Assembly: GCA_902796865.1 (NCBI GenBank)
Contig: CADBQZ010000247.1
Location: forward strand, 1-15,762
Length of the DNA stretch: 15,762 bases
Direction: 5' to 3'
Origin: an uncultured Ruminococcus sp.
GTDB taxonomy: Bacteria > Bacillota > Clostridia > Oscillospirales > Ruminococcaceae
This document shows, one piece after another, positions 7,864 through 14,554 of this stretch (the first letter of the stretch is position 1; every line of letters begins with the position of its first letter). The notes beneath the pieces are model-generated. The model searched no databases and was not told the origin of the DNA. It saw only the letters and a list, made by a program, of their open reading frames with translations. A program made the position numbers and the translations under genes.

Positions 7864-8536
7864 TATTGCCTCCAATTATTTCATCGAAGACTATCTCACC
7901 GGAGTTTATGTTTATTATACGTCCGCCGAAATGTCTTACAAGATCGTGCTCGTGCGTTACCATAAGGATAGTCGTTCCGCATTCGTTGATACCCTTTAAA
8001 AGTTCAACGATCTCATAGGAGAGCTCCGGATCGATATTTCCCGTAGGCTCGTCGGCAATAATGAGCTGAGGGTCATTCACAAGCGCTCTTGCTATAGCAA
8101 CATGCTGCTGTTCACCGCCTGAGAGCTGATTTGGATAAGAATTTGCTTTTTCCTGAAGCCCTACAAGACTTATAACATAAGGGACCCTTTTTCTTATATA
8201 TTTTCTCGGTGCATCTATAACACGGAGAACGAAAGCTATATTTTCATACACAGTCATTGACGGTATGAGCCTGAAATCCTGGAATACAAATCCTATAGTA
8301 CGTCTGAATTCCGGGATCTTTTTTCTTTTGAGCCTTGTAAGATTATGGTCGTTTACCATAACTACGCCGCTCGTGGCATCTATCTCTTTTAAAATAAGCT
8401 TGATAAGAGTACTTTTGCCCGCACCCGATGAGCCTACAACGAATGCAAAGTCACCGTCGTTTATTCGGAGATTTACATGGTTCAAGGCATCAACGCCGGT
8501 CGAGTATGTGACCGATACGTTTTTGAGTTCTACCAA
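7853..8536 (-). CDS. ftsE: Cell division ABC transporter ATP-binding protein FtsE
   Basis: The 227-residue ATPase has Walker A GSSGAGKST (35-43), a Q-loop Gln86 in FQDFRL, signature LSGGEQQ (138-144), Walker B IIADEP (159-164) with Asp162 and Glu163, and switch His195. The FQDFRLIPSMTVYENIAF segment is typical of FtsE. It pairs with FtsX, encoded by the overlapping next gene, to form the membrane complex that switches on septal peptidoglycan hydrolysis. The residue after the signature is His145, where FtsE and related ATPases usually have Arg. The start is TTG, with AGAAGG seven bases upstream; no in-frame ATG or GTG with a better site was seen. The PucR-type regulator gene ends 54 bases upstream with no terminator between, so co-transcription is possible. 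Confidence 0.95.
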   Translation of the reverse strand: MVELKNVSVTYSTGVDALNHVNLRINDGDFAFVVGSSGAGKSTLIKLILKEIDATSGVVMVNDHNLTRLKRKKIPEFRRTIGFVFQDFRLIPSMTVYENIAFVLRVIDAPRKYIRKRVPYVISLVGLQEKANSYPNQLSGGEQQHVAIARALVNDPQLIIADEPTGNIDPELSYEIVELLKGINECGTTILMVTHEHDLVRHFGGRIININSGEIVFDEIIGGNNEA

Positions 8537-8590
8537 AAGAACACCTTCTTTCTGCTGTATACATATGTGAATTGAGCCGGATCACGTTTA

Positions 8591-9676
8591 TCAGAACTTC
8601 ACTGGGTTTGCTGAAAGATACTTCTTGACCATGAGGGCTATCTTGAAGATTATAGCGTGATCGAATTCTCTAAGGTCAAGACCTGTGAGCTTCTTTATCT
8701 TTTCAAGACGGTACACAAGAGTATTTCTGTGTACAAAAAGCTTTCTTGATGTTTCTGATACGTTGAGGTTATTCTCGAAGAATTTCTGTATCGTGAACAG
8801 TGTTTCATGGTCTAAAGATTCAATGCTGCCCTTTTTGAATACCTCATGGAGGAATGTAGAGCAAAGGGTAGTAGGAAGATGATAGATAAGTCTTGCTATA
8901 CCAAGATTATCATAGCTTATGATATTCTGGTCTGTGTCAAATACTTTGCCGACTTCAAGAGCCATTTGAGCTTCCTTGAACGAACGTGCAAGGTCTTTTA
9001 CGCCGACAACGGCTGTTCCTATGCCGACATTGACTCTTGTATAAAATTCACTGCTGAGTGTGTCGGAAATAGAACGTGCAAGCTTTTCAAGGTCGCTTGA
9101 ATCAACGCCTTCCTTTATTTCTTTGACAAGAACGATATCGCTTTCAGTGATATTGAAAACGAAATCCTTGTTTTTATCAGGGAAAAGATTCTGTATAACA
9201 TCATAAGCGGATATGTCATTTGCAGAAACTATCCTTATCAGGAATACAACGCTTGTTGACTCAGAACTGAAGTGAAGTTCTCTGGCCTTTATAACTATGT
9301 CTCCAGGAAGAACGTTATCTAAAACGACATTTTTGATGAAATTATTTCTGTCATATTTTTCATCATAGTACTGCTTGATGTTTGAAAGACTTATAGCCAT
9401 TATGCTTGCGTATTTTGCAGCGTTGTCGTCAACGCCTTCTACGAACACAGCGTACTCAGGCTTTATTCTTGAACCGAAGGGTTTATAGGTATAACCGTCT
9501 CTTATAAAGATATCATGTGAATCACTCAGATCGAGCGATACAAATTCATTGGTAGTTCCTACTTTTGTAAGATCGCTGCAGGCGATTATCGTTGCAGTTT
9601 CATCAACAACACCGATAACGGCGTTTATGGCATCTTTCATCTGGTGTACCAAACCCTGAAATAATCTGTTGGACAT
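8591..9676 (-). CDS. PucR/CdaR-type helix-turn-helix regulator
   Basis: This 361-residue protein carries no membrane segment. Residues 1-130 form an N-terminal sensor-like region, about 143-245 resemble the degenerate GGDEF-like domain of CdaR proteins (motif VGIGTAVVGVKDLARSFKEA at 217-236), and the C-terminus (about 295-355) is a PucR-type helix-turn-helix, with NLNVSETSRKLFVHRNTLVYRL (303-324 region) as the DNA-reading unit. It is probably a DNA-binding regulator; its ligand is unknown. The start at 9676 was chosen because AAGGAAAGGA (9685-9694) ends eight bases upstream; an ATG 13 codons earlier has a poorly placed site. It lies just before ftsE without a terminator, so it may control or be co-expressed with the division genes. 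Palindromes in its leader could be autoregulatory sites. Its targets cannot be read from the sequence. Confidence 0.85.
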   Translation of the reverse strand: MSNRLFQGLVHQMKDAINAVIGVVDETATIIACSDLTKVGTTNEFVSLDLSDSHDIFIRDGYTYKPFGSRIKPEYAVFVEGVDDNAAKYASIMAISLSNIKQYYDEKYDRNNFIKNVVLDNVLPGDIVIKARELHFSSESTSVVFLIRIVSANDISAYDVIQNLFPDKNKDFVFNITESDIVLVKEIKEGVDSSDLEKLARSISDTLSSEFYTRVNVGIGTAVVGVKDLARSFKEAQMALEVGKVFDTDQNIISYDNLGIARLIYHLPTTLCSTFLHEVFKKGSIESLDHETLFTIQKFFENNLNVSETSRKLFVHRNTLVYRLEKIKKLTGLDLREFDHAIIFKIALMVKKYLSANPVKF

Positions 9677-9741
9677 ATCTGTTTTCCTTTCCTTTTTGTA
9701 AACTGTTGTTTTCATAAGTGATCGTATAGTCCTTCAATATA

Positions 9742-9754
9742 TTACAAATTGTAA
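9742..9754. promoter_or_regulatory. Palindrome TTACAAATTGTAA upstream of the PucR-type gene
   Basis: A perfect 13-base inverted repeat (TTACAA-A-TTGTAA) lies about 65 bases before the regulator's start codon. Its size and symmetry suit a dimeric protein-binding site, and the neighbouring gene encodes a DNA-binding protein. It is short and AT-rich, so chance occurrence cannot be excluded. Confidence 0.35.
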
Positions 9755-9774
9755 CACATTGACAGTCCTTAAAT

Positions 9775-9791
9775 GTTAACAAACTGTTAAC
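9775..9791. repeat. Paired GTTAAC palindromes (GTTAAC-N5-GTTAAC)
   Basis: Two copies of the self-complementary hexamer GTTAAC stand 11 bases apart, about one helical turn, between argS and the PucR-type gene. This spacing would place both on the same DNA face, as expected of an operator. Together with the palindrome at 9742-9754 it makes the only symmetric elements in this intergenic stretch (9677-9897). Function is an inference. Confidence 0.4.
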
Positions 9792-9835
9792 TTTTAGCAC
9801 CTTGGGGGCAATTTTCATAAAATTATCACGTTTCT

Positions 9836-9864
9836 ATTATACAAAAATGCTCGAAAGGCGAATT
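9836..9864 (-). promoter_or_regulatory. Candidate promoter for the PucR-type gene (consensus -10)
   Basis: On the minus strand a perfect TATAAT lies at 9841-9836. The best -35 candidates around 9859-9864 (AATTCG, TTCGCC in nearby registers) are weak, so an activator or a merely fortuitous -10 is possible. If used, transcription would start near 9829 and leave a leader of about 150 bases that contains the palindromes described above. No convincing argS terminator is seen in 9842-9897, so readthrough from argS is an alternative source of transcript. Confidence 0.4.
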
Positions 9865-9897
9865 TTTTGTAATGAAAATGTAATAACGAAAGGCTAT

Positions 9898-11664
9898 TTA
9901 CATTTTTTCGGGACAGCTTATATTCATTATAGTAAGCGAGTTTCTCAAAGCTTGTCTTACTGCTTTGCAAAGAATAAGTCTTGCTTTTTTCAAAGCATCG
10001 TTTTCGGCGTTCTTTACACTGCATACATCATAGAACTTATGGAATAGTGTTGCAAGCTCCAAAGAGTATTTGGTTATCTTTGCCGGGTCATAAGCCTTTG
10101 CGGCATTGTCTATATCTACAGGAAGCTCTGCAAGCTTTCTTATAAGTTCTATCTCCTGTGGAGTATCAAGACAGTCAAGTTCATCGGGTGTATAGCTTTC
10201 TGCTTCAAAGCCTTCGGCTTTAAGATTAGCTATAAGACTGCATATTCTTGCATGAGCATACTGGACATAGTATACCGGATTCTGAGATGATTTTTCAACT
10301 GCAAGATCAAGGTCAAAATCAAAGTGTGAATCAGGTTCACGAAGATTGAAGAAGAATCTTGCTGCGTCTATCGGGATCTCATCAAGAAGTGTTGAAAGGG
10401 TAACTGCTTTTCCAGAACGCTTTGAAAGCTTGTATTTTTCGCCGTTCCTTACAAGATTTACCATTTGCATGATAACGATGTCGAGCTTGTCCGGATCAGC
10501 GCCGAGTGCTTTGAGTGCAGCTTTCATACGAGGTATATATCCATGATGATCCGCACCAAAAATATCTATCGCTTTGTCATAGCCTCTTGTGACAAGCTTG
10601 TTATAGTGATAAGCTATATCCGGTACAAAATAAGTTACGATACCGTTTGCACGGACTAAAACTCTGTCTTTTTCATCGCCAAGCTCTGATGATTTGAACC
10701 ACAGAGCGCCTTCCTTTTCATAGGTATAGCCGCTCGCTTTTAGCTTTTCAATGATCTCTTTTGCTGAACCGTCGTTATGAAGTGTACTTTCTTTGAACCA
10801 TTTATCATATGTGATGCGGTATTTCAGGAGATCACGTTCAAGACCGGCGATGTTTTTCGGGAGCGCATATCCTGTGAGGGTCTGCATACGCTCCTGTTCA
10901 TCTTTTTCACAGAGACCTTTTCCGTTTTCTTTAAGATAATTATATGCGTGTACGATTATATCCTGACCGAGATATACATCATCGGGCATTGGGAATGTTT
11001 CTGTATCATCGTAAATAGCACGGCATATCTTTTCGGTATCATCGCCGCATTCGGATATCACTTTCTGACCGTTTTCGCTGCAAAGCTGTGTAAAGCGGAG
11101 GTCGAGTGATCTTCCGAATTTCTGTATCTGGTTGCCGGCATCGTTTACATAAAATTCACGCTGAACATCATATCCTGCCCATTTGAGTATCTCTGCAAGA
11201 CAGTCACCGATAGCGCCGCCCCTTGCGTTTCCTATATGCATAGGGCCTGTCGGATTTGCGGAAACAAATTCAACGAGTATGCGCTTTCCGTTTCCTGTAT
11301 CGGTCTTTCCGTAGTCATCGCCGTCTTTTATTACTGCATCAGCTGCTGCCGAAAACCATTTTCTGCTCAGAAAAAAGTTTATGAATCCAGGACCTGCTAT
11401 CTCGATGCGGTCGAAATAAGTTCCGTCTAAAATCGCTTCCTGGCATATAAGTTCGGCTATTTTTCTTGGCGGCTGTTTAAAAGCCTTTGCACATACCATA
11501 GCAGTATTTACAGCTATGTCGCCATGGCTTTTGTCTGCCGGTATCTCTACTCGGAAATCCGGAAGGGGAGTTTCGGGAGCATCGCCTTTTGCAACAAGTC
11601 TTCCGAGCGAATCTAGTATTATTTCCCGTGCCTGCTGTGATGCAAGCTTTGTTAAATTTGTCAT
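9898..11664 (-). CDS. argS: Arginyl-tRNA synthetase
   Basis: This 588-residue class I synthetase charges tRNA-Arg with arginine in the cytoplasm. The N-terminal additional domain (about 1-110) is followed by the catalytic core with ANPTGPMHIGNARGGAIGD (136-154), whose HIGN is the HIGH box, and by KLSKR (412-416), the KMSKS equivalent. The arginine-site region DIFGADHHGYIPR (367-379) and the C-terminal helical DALR anticodon-binding domain (about 455-588, with HARI) are present. Length is typical. The start is the ATG at 11664, with AAGGA eight bases upstream; a TTG two codons earlier is too close to that site. It follows the DUF1934 gene by 28 bases at the end of the ddl-murI-DUF1934-argS run. 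No clear hairpin terminator was found after its stop. Confidence 0.97.
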   Translation of the reverse strand: MTNLTKLASQQAREIILDSLGRLVAKGDAPETPLPDFRVEIPADKSHGDIAVNTAMVCAKAFKQPPRKIAELICQEAILDGTYFDRIEIAGPGFINFFLSRKWFSAAADAVIKDGDDYGKTDTGNGKRILVEFVSANPTGPMHIGNARGGAIGDCLAEILKWAGYDVQREFYVNDAGNQIQKFGRSLDLRFTQLCSENGQKVISECGDDTEKICRAIYDDTETFPMPDDVYLGQDIIVHAYNYLKENGKGLCEKDEQERMQTLTGYALPKNIAGLERDLLKYRITYDKWFKESTLHNDGSAKEIIEKLKASGYTYEKEGALWFKSSELGDEKDRVLVRANGIVTYFVPDIAYHYNKLVTRGYDKAIDIFGADHHGYIPRMKAALKALGADPDKLDIVIMQMVNLVRNGEKYKLSKRSGKAVTLSTLLDEIPIDAARFFFNLREPDSHFDFDLDLAVEKSSQNPVYYVQYAHARICSLIANLKAEGFEAESYTPDELDCLDTPQEIELIRKLAELPVDIDNAAKAYDPAKITKYSLELATLFHKFYDVCSVKNAENDALKKARLILCKAVRQALRNSLTIMNISCPEKM

Positions 11665-11692
11665 TTGCAAATTCCTTGCCTTTCGTTGTATT

Positions 11693-12115
11693 TTAAAGCT
11701 TTTTCACGTCTAGGATTATCTCGTTGTTTGAAATATAACTTGAATTTATATCTAAAGTGTATCTCATTTCAAGAGTTCCGCCGTCCTGGTTTAAGCTGTT
11801 TTTGATATGCTCCGCAAAAATACCTACCTCCATAGAACCATAGGGTGTCATGTAGTGACAGTGATGCTTTTTGCCCGGTTCGATCATAAGGTCGGAATTT
11901 GTAGAGCCTGTTCTTGTCACAGAAGCATATTTCTCGCCGACAGCCATTATTTTTGTGACAGCTCCTTTGAATCCGGTAGCTTCCGAATCTTCATAGGTAA
12001 GATGCCATGCACCGCTGTCGTAGCTCATGCAGCCTTTTGTGATAAGCTCTGTTTCATCCTTCTCATCATATATATATTGGATGCTTTTCATGTTTATCAA
12101 TACATTATTTTCCAA
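11693..12115 (-). CDS. DUF1934 (YwiB-like) domain protein
   Basis: The 140-residue soluble protein is mostly beta-strand, consistent with the calycin-like DUF1934 family, of which B. subtilis YwiB is a member. Recognisable features are the HHCHYMTPYGSMEVGIFAEH segment (about 84-103) and the C-terminal strand with TLDINSSYISNNEI. The biochemical function of the family is unknown. The start is TTG at 12115: AGAAGGA (12121-12127) sits five bases upstream inside the last codons of murI, whereas the next in-frame ATG (12091) has no ribosome binding site. The gene begins two bases after the murI stop and is followed by argS, as ywiB is in B. subtilis, so translation is probably coupled and the linkage with argS is conserved. 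Confidence 0.85.
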   Translation of the reverse strand: MENNVLINMKSIQYIYDEKDETELITKGCMSYDSGAWHLTYEDSEATGFKGAVTKIMAVGEKYASVTRTGSTNSDLMIEPGKKHHCHYMTPYGSMEVGIFAEHIKNSLNQDGGTLEMRYTLDINSSYISNNEIILDVKKL

Positions 12116-12117
12116 TT

Positions 12118-12930
12118 TTATCCTTCTCCGATACTGCTTCCGAACACTTCGCCGTCTACCGTATGTCCAAGGAAGCTTTTGGCGTTTTCTTTAAAAAGCT
12201 CTGTGCTGTCGCTTACATAAAATGTATTTTTGCCTTTTTCTGTTCTGTCTGAAAGAAGTTCGTTTTCTATAAGGCAGTTGTAAGCGAATTTTGCAGCTTC
12301 TGCTCCTGAAGAGATGAGCTTTACATCGCTGCCCATTATGTCAGCGATTATGTCTTTTATAACAGGGTAGTGGGTGCATCCCATTATAAGTGTATCGACA
12401 CCTTCTGCCTTGATAGGCTCTAAGTATTCCTTCGCTGCCAGTATAGTTATCTTGTTGTCACGGTTTGTATATCCGTTCTCAACAAGGTGTACGAACAGCG
12501 GACAGGGAACACCTATGACCTTCACATGAGGTGATATTGCCTTTATTGCCTTGCTGTATGCAGCACTTCTTATAGTTGCCGGCGTTCCGATAACGCCTAT
12601 TTTTCCGTTTCTTGTACTGCTGCACGCTGTCTGAGCCGCCGGAAGTATAACTCCTGTAAACGGCATATCGGTCACAGGCGAGCTGTTTCCTAACATAGAG
12701 CTTACTGTACCGCAGGCAGCGATTATCATTTTTATTTTATACTGTCTTAAAAATTCTATATCTTCTTTGGCGTACCGCAGTACAGTTTCACGGCTTCGGC
12801 TTCCGTATGGAACTCTCGCCGTATCGCCAAAGTAGATTATATTTTCGTTCGGGAGTATATTGTTCAGTTCCTTTACGGCGGTAAGTCCGCCTATACCGGA
12901 ATCGAATACTCCTATAGCATCATCATTCAT
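12118..12930 (-). CDS. murI: Glutamate racemase (variant Cys-Gly-Thr active site)
   Basis: The 270-residue cytoplasmic enzyme should interconvert L- and D-glutamate, giving D-Glu for the peptidoglycan stem peptide. Substrate-binding Asp10-Ser11 in GVFDSGIGG, the GDTARVPYG loop (35-43), GVIGT (112-116) and the second catalytic centre Cys185-Thr186-His187 in MGCTHYP are all canonical. The first catalytic Cys73 is present, but the next residue is Gly74 (codon GGT), giving AACGTVSS where the family usually has CNT. Asn at that place contacts the substrate in known racemases, so kinetics or specificity may differ; a related Asp/Glu racemase role is an alternative. Length and Cys73-Cys185 spacing are normal. 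GGGAGG lies six bases before the ATG. It stands 32 bases after ddl and two before the DUF1934 gene. Confidence 0.92.
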   Translation of the reverse strand: MNDDAIGVFDSGIGGLTAVKELNNILPNENIIYFGDTARVPYGSRSRETVLRYAKEDIEFLRQYKIKMIIAACGTVSSMLGNSSPVTDMPFTGVILPAAQTACSSTRNGKIGVIGTPATIRSAAYSKAIKAISPHVKVIGVPCPLFVHLVENGYTNRDNKITILAAKEYLEPIKAEGVDTLIMGCTHYPVIKDIIADIMGSDVKLISSGAEAAKFAYNCLIENELLSDRTEKGKNTFYVSDSTELFKENAKSFLGHTVDGEVFGSSIGEG

Positions 12931-12962
12931 TGTCTGCCTCCCTGTTAATATATCTGTAAGGA

Positions 12963-14036
12963 TCAGTAATTTTTATCGGCGTTGTCTATAGCCTGTTCGA
13001 GCAGCTTGTCGATAAGGTATCCGTATGTCATTCCGAGATCTTCCATAAGTTTTGGATACATACTGATAGATGTAAAGCCTGGCATTGTGTTTATCTCGTT
13101 TAAGATAACTTTCTTATCTTCTGTGAGGAAGAAATCTATTCTGGAAAGTCCTTTGCATCCGATAGCCTTGAATGCTTCGAGTGCAGTGTCTCTTACCTTT
13201 TTCGCACTTTCATCGTCTATTCTTGCAGGGATATGGAGACGTACCGAATTATTTATGTATTTTGAATCGTAATCGTAGAAATCATTGCTCTTGCCGATCT
13301 CACCGACGAACGAAACAAAAGGAGAATCATAACCGAACGCAGCAACTTCAAGTTCCTGTCCTTTTATAAATTCTTCGATAACTACTTTGTTATCGTGAGA
13401 GAAAGCTATCTTTATAGCTTCCTTGAGTTCTTCTAGGCTGTCTGCTTTGTTTATGCCTATTGATGAGCCGCTGTTTGCCGGCTTTACAAAAAGCGGGAAT
13501 CCGAGATCGTCTGCGATATCACGGCAGGCATCATCAAGGTGATTTATATTCCTGTGGTTGAGCATTCTCCAGCGGGCTGTCTTTATACCATTATAGTCTA
13601 AAACGGTATGTGTATATGCCTTATCCATGCAGGCAGCAGATGATAAAAGTCCGCAGCCGACATACGGTATCCTTGCAAGCTCTAAAAGCCCCTGGATAGT
13701 GCCGTCTTCACCGTTTTTGCCGTGAAGCACAGGGAAAACTACATCTATTTTCTTGAATACGGCTTCTCCGCCTTCTAGTATTATTATACCCTTATGGAGA
13801 GGGTCGGGGGAGATAACTGCCGATGAACAATCCGGGTCTTTTTCCCACTCGCCGCTTTCTATAGCGTTGACATCTCCCGGGTAATAAAGCCAGCGGCCTT
13901 TTTTTGTTATTCCGATACAGGTCACACTGTATTTTTCGGCAGGAATGTTTTTTATGATGTTCGATGCGGATATAAGAGAAATATCGTGTTCGCTCGAAGC
14001 ACCGCCGAAAATAACTGCTACTTTGATCTTTGACAT
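12963..14036 (-). CDS. ddl: D-alanine--D-alanine ligase
   Basis: The 357-residue ATP-grasp enzyme joins two D-Ala residues for the peptidoglycan pentapeptide. It has the N-terminal GGASSEHDIS (11-20), HGKNGEDGTIQGLLEL (105-120), the ATP-binding KPANSGSSIGI (185-195), the omega-loop with Lys259-Tyr260 in DYDSKYINN, and the metal-binding NEINTMPGFT (313-322). Tyr at the omega-loop position is the mark of D-Ala-D-Ala ligases, as opposed to the His of VanA-type D-Ala-D-Lac ligases, so no vancomycin-resistance function is suggested. The start is the ATG at 14036, with AAGGAG eight bases upstream; a GTG two codons earlier is too close to that site. It is first in the ddl-murI-DUF1934-argS run, behind two candidate promoters. 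Confidence 0.96.
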   Translation of the reverse strand: MSKIKVAVIFGGASSEHDISLISASNIIKNIPAEKYSVTCIGITKKGRWLYYPGDVNAIESGEWEKDPDCSSAVISPDPLHKGIIILEGGEAVFKKIDVVFPVLHGKNGEDGTIQGLLELARIPYVGCGLLSSAACMDKAYTHTVLDYNGIKTARWRMLNHRNINHLDDACRDIADDLGFPLFVKPANSGSSIGINKADSLEELKEAIKIAFSHDNKVVIEEFIKGQELEVAAFGYDSPFVSFVGEIGKSNDFYDYDSKYINNSVRLHIPARIDDESAKKVRDTALEAFKAIGCKGLSRIDFFLTEDKKVILNEINTMPGFTSISMYPKLMEDLGMTYGYLIDKLLEQAIDNADKNY

Positions 14037-14079
14037 GGTCACAACTCCTTTAAAATATCGCTGCCTGAAGGTCTATTAC

Positions 14080-14108
14080 ATTATATGCAAAAGGCACGAT
14101 CTTGAAAA
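14080..14108 (-). promoter_or_regulatory. Candidate proximal ddl promoter
   Basis: On the minus strand TTTTCA (14108-14103) and a perfect TATAAT (14085-14080) are separated by 17 bases. The expected start near 14073 would give a leader of about 37 bases before ddl. The -35 matches four of six consensus bases. Confidence 0.6.
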
Positions 14109-14129
14109 ACAAAAATCATGTATCACTAT

Positions 14130-14158
14130 ATTTTAACATATTCCACAAAAAACTTCAA
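14130..14158 (-). promoter_or_regulatory. Candidate distal ddl promoter with extended -10
   Basis: On the minus strand TTGAAG (14158-14153) and TAAAAT (14135-14130) are separated by 17 bases, and TGT directly before the -10 makes an extended -10. The expected start near 14123 would give a leader of about 87 bases. It lies about 50 bases upstream of the proximal candidate, so the operon may have tandem promoters. Confidence 0.6.
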
Positions 14159-14238
14159 GTATTTTTTTGTAAAATTAAAGATAAAAAGAGAAAAAATTTC
14201 TGTTTTCACATGAATTTTAAAAAATCATGCTCAAAGGC

Positions 14239-14267
14239 TTGACTTTTTTTAATACTTATGGTATAAT
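14239..14267 (+). promoter_or_regulatory. Strong promoter for rpmG-secE-nusG
   Basis: TTGACT (14239-14244) and TATAAT (14262-14267) are separated by exactly 17 bases, and TGG directly before the -10 makes an extended -10. This is a near-consensus housekeeping sigma factor promoter. Transcription should begin near 14273-14275. It is divergent from the ddl promoters about 80 bases away, across a very AT-rich stretch (about 14140-14230). Confidence 0.88.
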
Positions 14268-14272
14268 TAAAT

Positions 14273-14386
14273 CACCTCTTTTAGGGGTGTATTTTTTTGT
14301 GTTCACCCTTGAATGCAGAGGGAGGCAAACTATTCAGTGATGCCTGTTCAAAACAGGCTTACGAAAAATCGTCAGGAGGTGCCGAT
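14273..14386 (+). promoter_or_regulatory. Structured 5' leader of the rpmG transcript
   Basis: Several stems can form in this leader of about 113 bases. Arms CACCTCT and AGGGGTG (14273-14279, 14283-14289; one G-U pair) make a tight hairpin at the very 5' end, followed by seven T (14292-14298). The same AGGGGTG can instead pair with CACCCTT (14304-14310), excluding the first hairpin. Further down are GCCTGTT/AACAGGC (14342-14348 with 14352-14358) and ACGA/TCGT (14361-14372), the latter ending just before the AGGAGGT ribosome binding site. I do not recognise a known riboswitch class. A role in mRNA stability or autoregulation is inference. Confidence 0.5.
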
Positions 14387-14536
14387 ATGAGAGTAAAGGT
14401 GACTTTAGCTTGCACAGAATGCAAGCAGCGCAACTACAACACAAAAAAGAATAAGAAGAATGATCCTGACAGACTTGAAATGAATAAATATTGCAAGTTC
14501 TGTAAGAAGCATACTCTTCACAAGGAAACAAAGTAA
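14387..14536 (+). CDS. rpmG: 50S ribosomal protein L33 (zinc-ribbon form)
   Basis: The 49-residue basic protein has Cys9-X2-Cys12 and Cys36-X2-Cys39, the zinc-binding pairs of the C+ form of L33; bacteria often also carry a cysteine-free copy for zinc shortage, which is not in this window. It is a component of the large ribosomal subunit near the tRNA exit site. The start at 14387 has a textbook AGGAGGT (14374-14380) six bases upstream and gives the normal length; the frame stays open further upstream, but that extension lies in the leader and is not L33-like. secE follows after 18 bases, the usual rpmG-secE-nusG arrangement of Firmicutes. Confidence 0.97.
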   Translation: MRVKVTLACTECKQRNYNTKKNKKNDPDRLEMNKYCKFCKKHTLHKETK

Positions 14537-14554
14537 ACGGAGGTCTTTTAAGTT

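Noticed and set aside
9759..9764. Perfect TTGACA on the plus strand between the PucR-type gene and argS
   Set aside because: No acceptable -10 lies 16-18 bases downstream, and transcription would run antisense into argS.
9852..9894. Direct repeat CGAAAGGC (9852-9859 and 9887-9894)
   Set aside because: Only eight bases, two copies, in AT-rich intergenic sequence; no hairpin or known site is formed. A similar octamer near the argS start is in the opposite orientation, so this looks like chance.
12963..14036. Vancomycin-resistance type D-Ala-D-Lac ligase
   Set aside because: The omega-loop has Lys-Tyr, the D-Ala-D-Ala ligase signature, and no vanH, vanX or vanRS genes are nearby.
14297..14386. 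N-terminal extension of L33 from an upstream TTG in the same frame
   Set aside because: It lacks a ribosome binding site, begins in the T-run of the leader, is not L33-like, and a strong AGGAGGT stands before the internal ATG at 14387.
14299..14386. Known riboswitch (glnA-type or cyclic-di-GMP) or a tRNA in the rpmG leader
   Set aside because: Short resemblances such as GTTCACCC and GGCAAAC occur, but the remaining conserved cores are absent and no tRNA cloverleaf can be drawn.
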